64,000 nucleotides of DNA. Source: Saccharum officinarum. Lineage: Eukaryota > Streptophyta > Magnoliopsida > Poales > Poaceae. Under the pieces are notes generated by a model. The model made no database searches and was not told the origin of the DNA. It saw only the letters and a program-made list of their open reading frames with translations. The DNA lies in the NCBI GenBank assembly GCA_020631735.1, contig CM036160.1, positions 116,294,680-116,358,679 on the forward strand, given 5' to 3'. Position 1 is the first letter of the stretch. Every line of letters begins with the position of its first letter. Positions 59,306 through 64,000 of this stretch are shown in pieces. Both the position numbers and the translations under genes were made by a program.

Positions 59306-62302
59306 GGGTGTGTTTGGTTCTCTTCTCTACCAAGCCTGGATAGCAAAAACAAACCAGGCCAGCCCAAACCTGGCTCCACTAGTGCAAGGTGCTTGTGTTT
59401 GGTTTGCCTGTACTAATGAAGTCTGGCTTGTGTAGATCATGTTTGGTTCCCTGAATAGCTTGGATACAATCATCGTATCTGAACATGGGTAAGCTCACAC
59501 CTATTGGAGCAATTTGTCGAACAGGTGCAGGGCAGCCACCTCCCTGTCGCCATGCCTGCACCGTTGAACAGGGAGCTTGAGTCGCATCGCATCGACCGCA
59601 TCTGGAGATCAGTCTTCGATGAACGGTGACAAACGGGGCCGCATCCGCCTCATCCGGAGGTCAGTTGGAGTCGGAGGTGGCCGGTGTGCACACCCGAAGG
59701 TTAGCTGGAGCGCATGCACGAAGGTGTCCGACGAGCACGAAGGGAAGAGGATGACGCGCGGAGGAGGATGTCGATCGACTCTAGAGGTGGAGGCGACCTC
59801 ACTGGCATGGATGGCAGATCTGGAGGAGGAAGCGACCTCATCTGATGTTGCTCCTCCACCACCACCGCGCCATCGAGCTCCTTCACCACATTGGACACGG
59901 GGTTGCCGGCGCGCGGGCGGGGGTCGCCGCCTGAAAGTCCCTAGTTTGGTTTTGGCTAATTGATGAAACCTAAGTACTAATCACATGTGCTTGAGTGTTG
60001 ATAGCAAAAGGTGATTAGTACACTCCTAAGTTATGGCATGATGTATGTTGATCATGATGACTTGGTGCCATGCTTGGAGAAGAAGAGGAGATGGAGTGCA
60101 ATCCTATGGAGCTCAAGGCAAAGGTATAGATAGGATTTGCTTTTGGTGATCAAGACACCATAGAGGGTGTGATCACACTTAGGATCGATAGTTGTACTAT
60201 AAAGAGAAGAATTTCCAGAGCTATTGATCACTTAAGTGCCACTAGATGAGAATTTATTTACATATGCATTTAGATCTAGTGGAGAGCTAACTTAACGCCT
60301 CGAAAATGATTGTAAAATGCTAACACACATGCACATGTTGATGTACACTTGGTGATGTTAGCACGTTTGCGAAGGCGGTGGAGTTTGAGCGGTAGAGATG
60401 GGTTTGGGGCATTTTGTGAAAGTGAAACGCCTATTTTTCCACTACGTCAGAGACGGAGTTTTTCTCTAAGTCATCGTGGATAGAAACGGAGACGAACGGT
60501 GGTCACTGGGGTGACCGGACGCGGTCTCGGTATGATCGGACACGTCCGGTAAGTCACAGCGGCAGTCAGGCGTGGCTCGCTAGGGTTTTGCACCAGCGCG
60601 TCCAGTCACTCGCGGGACCGGCGCGTTTGGTCAGGCGCCAGAGGGACAACGAACACGAAGGATCGATCGGACGCGGTGGCGCATCACCAAACACGCCCGG
60701 TCAGATCGACTGGACGCGTCCGGTCGTGTGTGGATGCTTACTGGAATCGACCGAACACTGGCACTGTGGCGTCCGGTCAGTTCAAACGGCGCATCCGGTC
60801 ACTCTAGCACATGAACGAGTACATTTAAGTGATCGTTACGATTGAACGAACGAGATTCAAAGCGAGACACGTGGCGTTCATCGGGGAGGTCGCGGTGGAG
60901 CGATCGAACGCGTGGTGCGTCCGATCAAGCCGGACCAGCACGTCCAGTCACCCCGAGTGTGGCTGTTTCATGAGTCAACGACTCTTTTCTTTTGGGGCTC
61001 CTATAAATACTTGTTGGTCAGCTTCTAGAGGTCTCTCTTGGATATTTTGACATTCTAATATCCTCTTGAGTTGGGCATACTCCCTCCCATTCATCTCTCT
61101 TGCTTGATTGATAAATCAAAGTGAGTTTGAGTGATCTTAAGTGCATTTGCTTGTGAGTTTGCATCTAGTTGGCACTTGAGTGAGCATTGGTTGTGGGATT
61201 CTTGTTACTCTTAGTGGTTACCGCCACCTAGACGGCTTAGAGACAGTGAAGGAGTTGTGGCAAGAGTGGTGCTTGTTTTTGGCCACCTCCCGGTGATTTG
61301 TGAGGGGTGTTGTGCCTTCCCCGGCGGAGCGCCAAAGGCAACTCTAGTAAATTGCTTGTGTCATTGAGTTACCTCACTTGCGGTGCTCTTAGGGAGCTTG
61401 GCTTTGGATTGCCAATTAGCCGCCGAATCACGAAGTGGTGGTCGACACAACCGGGACGTAGCGTGTCGACAAGCATGTGAACCTTAGGAGAAAAATTGTG
61501 TGTCACCTTTGTGATTGATTTCTTGGATTTCTCCTGATGATTGGTCTTCATATTGTTGTGATTGGTTCATTCCTCGACGCGGCGGTATAAAGATCACAAA
61601 TATCTCTTTTACATTTCGCAAACTAGTTGTAACAAGCTCTTTAGTATAATTAGTTTTGAGAGCTTGTTTTATCTTTGCTAGTGTATCTTGTCACTTAGTT
61701 GAGCTCTTTAGTGTAGCTAGTTTGTGAGAGCTCGTAGTGACTTAGCCTTTGTTTGTTATAGTGATCATAGTTACTAGAATTGTTGGATAGGTGGCTTGCA
61801 ACCCTTGTAAAGCTAGAACAAATTCGTATTTCGCCATTTGTTATACTAACATTTTGCTCTAGTGAGTTTGTAGAATTTTTAATAGGCTATTCAACCCCCC
61901 TCTAGCCATATTAGGACCTTTCACCGCCGCCGAGCGAACGCGAGGTCGCCAGAGCTCCATGCGCGTGGGGCCGTTGTGGCGGGGCATGGGTCACCATGTT
62001 GCCGAGCCGAGCAACGCAGGGGCGCCGGGGCATGGCCACGCGGGGCTGCTAGGGGTGCCGATGCTTCGTCGCGACGCCGGAGAAGGACCAGGAGGTGAGC
62101 CGAACTCCTCATGTGGGCCATCGTCGCTCGTGCAAGCCTGGCTTGTTGGAAACGGTGGGATTGAGCGTTTCTAGCAAGCCAGGCCAACCCCCCTCCTTTG
62201 CATTAGCTGGGCCAGGCTTAGGCCCTATGCAGGTAACCAAACACCAGAAAACTACACTATGAAAGCCTGGCTAGGCCCTTAGCCAACCAATCAAACACAC
62301 CC
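59306..62302. mobile_element. TIR element of about 1 kb carrying GC-rich sequence, split by a solo LTR
   Basis: GGGTGTGTTTGGTT at 59,306 and its inverse (AACCAATCAAACACACCC) ending at 62,302 form imperfect terminal inverted repeats, with TAT on both sides as a possible 3-bp duplication. Subterminal CCAGGC/GCCTGG words occur at both ends. Without the solo LTR the unit is 1.0 kb. GC-rich frames at 59,577-59,931 and 61,924-62,187 are not continuous genes. No transposase seen. Confidence 0.55.
59932..61923 (+). mobile_element. Solo LTR 2 (TGAAAG...CTTTCA family)
   Basis: A 1,992-bp LTR with ends TGAAAGTCCC and GGACCTTTCA, flanked by the 5-bp duplication CCGCC (59,927-59,931 and 61,924-61,928). 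Same family as 10,016-11,811, opposite orientation. Positions 60,500-60,960 hold many GACCGGACGC / GCGTCCGGTC motifs. A TATA-like CTATAAATAC lies at about 61,001. Confidence 0.88.
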
Positions 62303-62675
62303 TATATGATCCAATACTGAACATTCTGCATTAGGTTAGTTTCTAGCTTCGTCGCAAAAAAGGATAGTTTTTGGCTTTCTGCTACGGACGATGGGTCTTA
62401 TTGGTCGATGTACGGAGTAGTTCAGTAGCCGTTGCAAATTCGAAAGCAGTAGGGCAGTAGCGTGCTAGCGCCGCATGACGATGCCGTTCAGTCATTTGCC
62501 GCCATCTCTGGAGTTTCCCCGCCAGGGGTGAGCTCCGTTCAAAGTTTGCGAACTTTGCCTTGTGCCGGTAGGCGATAGCCTGAGATGCTCTCATTTTGGA
62601 AGCTCCTGTGAAGATTTTTTGAAAAAAGACACATCACTCATCACATATCACCTTGCACGGAGAAAAGAGAATCAC

Positions 62676-62788
62676 CCTGTTCGGCTGCTCTTATCAGCAC
62701 GGCTTATCAGCCGTGGTACAGTATTTTTCTCTCACAACAAAACAGCCATAGTCGGCTTATAAGCCGCAGAAACAACCTGCCGAACAGG
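62676..62788. mobile_element. Short MITE with CCTGTTCGGC ends
   Basis: 113 bp with perfect 10-bp terminal inverted repeats (CCTGTTCGGC...GCCGAACAGG) and inner inverted words (CGGCTTAT and ATAAGCCG). This resembles hAT-type MITEs of grasses, but I could not see an 8-bp duplication. Confidence 0.65.
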
Positions 62789-62822
62789 ATGAATAATGAC
62801 TCGATGGTTCATATATGATGTA

Positions 62823-63073
62823 CCCCTCCGTCTTAAAATAAATATACTTCTAGGATTCAATAAATACATTTCTAGGATCCTGGTAGAAGATCAATGCTAC
62901 TCGTACTTGAAAATTATATATTACCCATATCAAAAGTTGTTGCATTGTGTAATGATTACACTTTGATAGCAGAGAAAGTAAAAAACCCTACTATAATTAG
63001 ATGGACTATACCTATAAAAGCATTTATTTTGAAACAAATTTCAAAAGATACACTTATTTTGAAACAGAGGGAG
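62823..63073. mobile_element. Stowaway MITE
   Basis: 251 bp with ends CCCCTCCGTCTTAAAATAA and the inverse of TTATTTTGAAACAGAGGGAG, flanked by TA on both sides (62,821 and 63,074). These are the standard Stowaway (Tc1/mariner) signature ends and target duplication. Confidence 0.85.
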
Positions 63074-63239
63074 TATTGGTGTATGCTATAGGCTAAAAGT
63101 TGTATTGGTACGCGGACCATTTTAATTAAGATTTCATCAATCAAACACCCGATCGTCCGAGCTTCAAACCTTCAAATTGATCCGACTTGGACTGGCGTCT
63201 TACTAGGACGTGTCTAGCACCCGAACATACGGACACTAG

Positions 63240-64000
63240 CCCCCGTCCGAACGCCCACTCCTACTAACCTGCTGCACATACTGCTGCACATGCTACACTT
63301 GCTACGCGTGCTGCAGCCGCCCGTGCCTGCTATTGTTGCGCCCCTCCCTACACCATACTGCTGCTACACGCCTCCCTATTGCTGCTTTGCATGCGCCTGC
63401 TGCTGCCACAGTGCTACACATGTTGATACACGTGTGCGCGCTTGCCTGGTCCTGCTACGCATGTTGCTGCGCGCCCACGCCTGCTCTGTACATGCATGTG
63501 GGGGCCGCCTGTGCCTCGCTTCGTTTCCCACGCGCATGCAGAGACCTCCTTGCTTCCCATGCCTGCTAATGAAAACAGCGTACATCCAAAAATAGGTGAA
63601 ACATTTAGAACATATGCGTGCAACATATGTGTATAGCCACTGCAACATATGCAACATTTAGACAAAACACTTGCAACATACATCTGAAACAGGTGAAACA
63701 TTTGGAATATATACTTGCAACATATGTGTGAAAACAATGCAACGTCCCGATAGCACATTTACAACTTACAACATAAAAACATTTCTTGCAGTAGAAGACT
63801 GAAACAGATGAAACATTGTAGAACACATTGTTGAAATATGTGCGAAAACATATGCAACACTCAGATCAAAAACACTTGCAACATACCTCTAAAACACTTG
63901 CAACATATACTGATATACAACATGTGCAACATCCCTCGATCTACTTTTGCAACATCCATATGAAATGATTGCAACGTGCCTCTGAAACGTCCGAAACAAT
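63240..64000 (-). repeat. TTGCAA-periodic repeat family, copy 2 (runs off the window)
   Basis: Reverse complement of the family at 41,161-42,310: a GC-rich part (63,260-63,580) followed by words such as GCAACATATG, GAAACA and TTGCAACATA with loose periodicity to the window end. The reverse complement near 63,940 carries the same TTGCAAAAGTAGATCG word as about 41,945. ORFs are low-complexity. Confidence 0.6.

Noticed and set aside
1..64000. CRISPR arrays, operons, bacterial-type defence systems or integrons
   Set aside because: No regular direct-repeat/spacer arrays or prokaryotic gene organisation are visible; all evidence points to a plant nuclear genome.

Overview
This window is plant nuclear DNA, most likely from a grass. 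The signs are a spliced nuclear gene with GT-AG introns, Tourist- and Stowaway-type MITEs, Athila-like and Tekay-like Ty3/gypsy elements with long LTRs, an L1-type LINE and Helitron ends. The mix of repeats suggests the Andropogoneae (sorghum, sugarcane, Miscanthus), but I could not search a database to confirm this. About 80% of the window is repeats. Only one gene looks intact.

Positions 1-43,000 hold nested and rearranged transposable elements. Element A (260-8,619, minus strand) is a complete but non-autonomous Athila-like LTR element with gag and two protease-like domains and no reverse transcriptase. It sits inside an older Tekay-like LTR fragment (1-259 and 8,620-9,734). Element C is a relative of A and is now in three pieces: 5' LTR plus gag start (9,790-13,969, plus strand), middle of gag (33,295-33,592, minus strand), and gag end, protease region and 3' LTR (23,770-18,037, minus strand). 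Its 5' LTR carries a solo LTR (10,016-11,811). Element D, a Tekay-like element with an LTR of about 5 kb, inserted into the gag of C; the same 5-bp target duplication (GGCTA) is found at 13,965 and, in reverse orientation, at 33,588. A Helitron then inserted into the 5' LTR of D; its two ends now lie 22 kb apart, at 16,699 and 38,703, and rejoin the same LTR position. The simplest reading is one inversion of about 22 kb between inverted Helitron copies carrying the same captured gene fragment. A broken Tekay-like gag-pol (23,829-28,212), a LINE (30,736-32,850) and diverged repeats lie between the pieces of C's gag.

The genic part is 43,875-52,509 (minus strand): nine exons coding for a 1,718-residue nuclear chromatin-type protein with Agenet/Tudor-like, DDT, three PHD-type zinc-finger regions and an AT-hook, resembling the Arabidopsis PTM / At5g22760 family. 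All exon phases fit and all introns are GT-AG.

From 53,000 to 64,000 there are MITEs, a Tekay-like LTR (about 54,420-58,168), a 1-kb inverted-repeat element (59,306-62,302) carrying a second solo LTR (59,932-61,923), and part of a TTGCAA-rich repeat family that also occurs at 41,161-42,310. I saw no tRNA, rRNA or CRISPR array.
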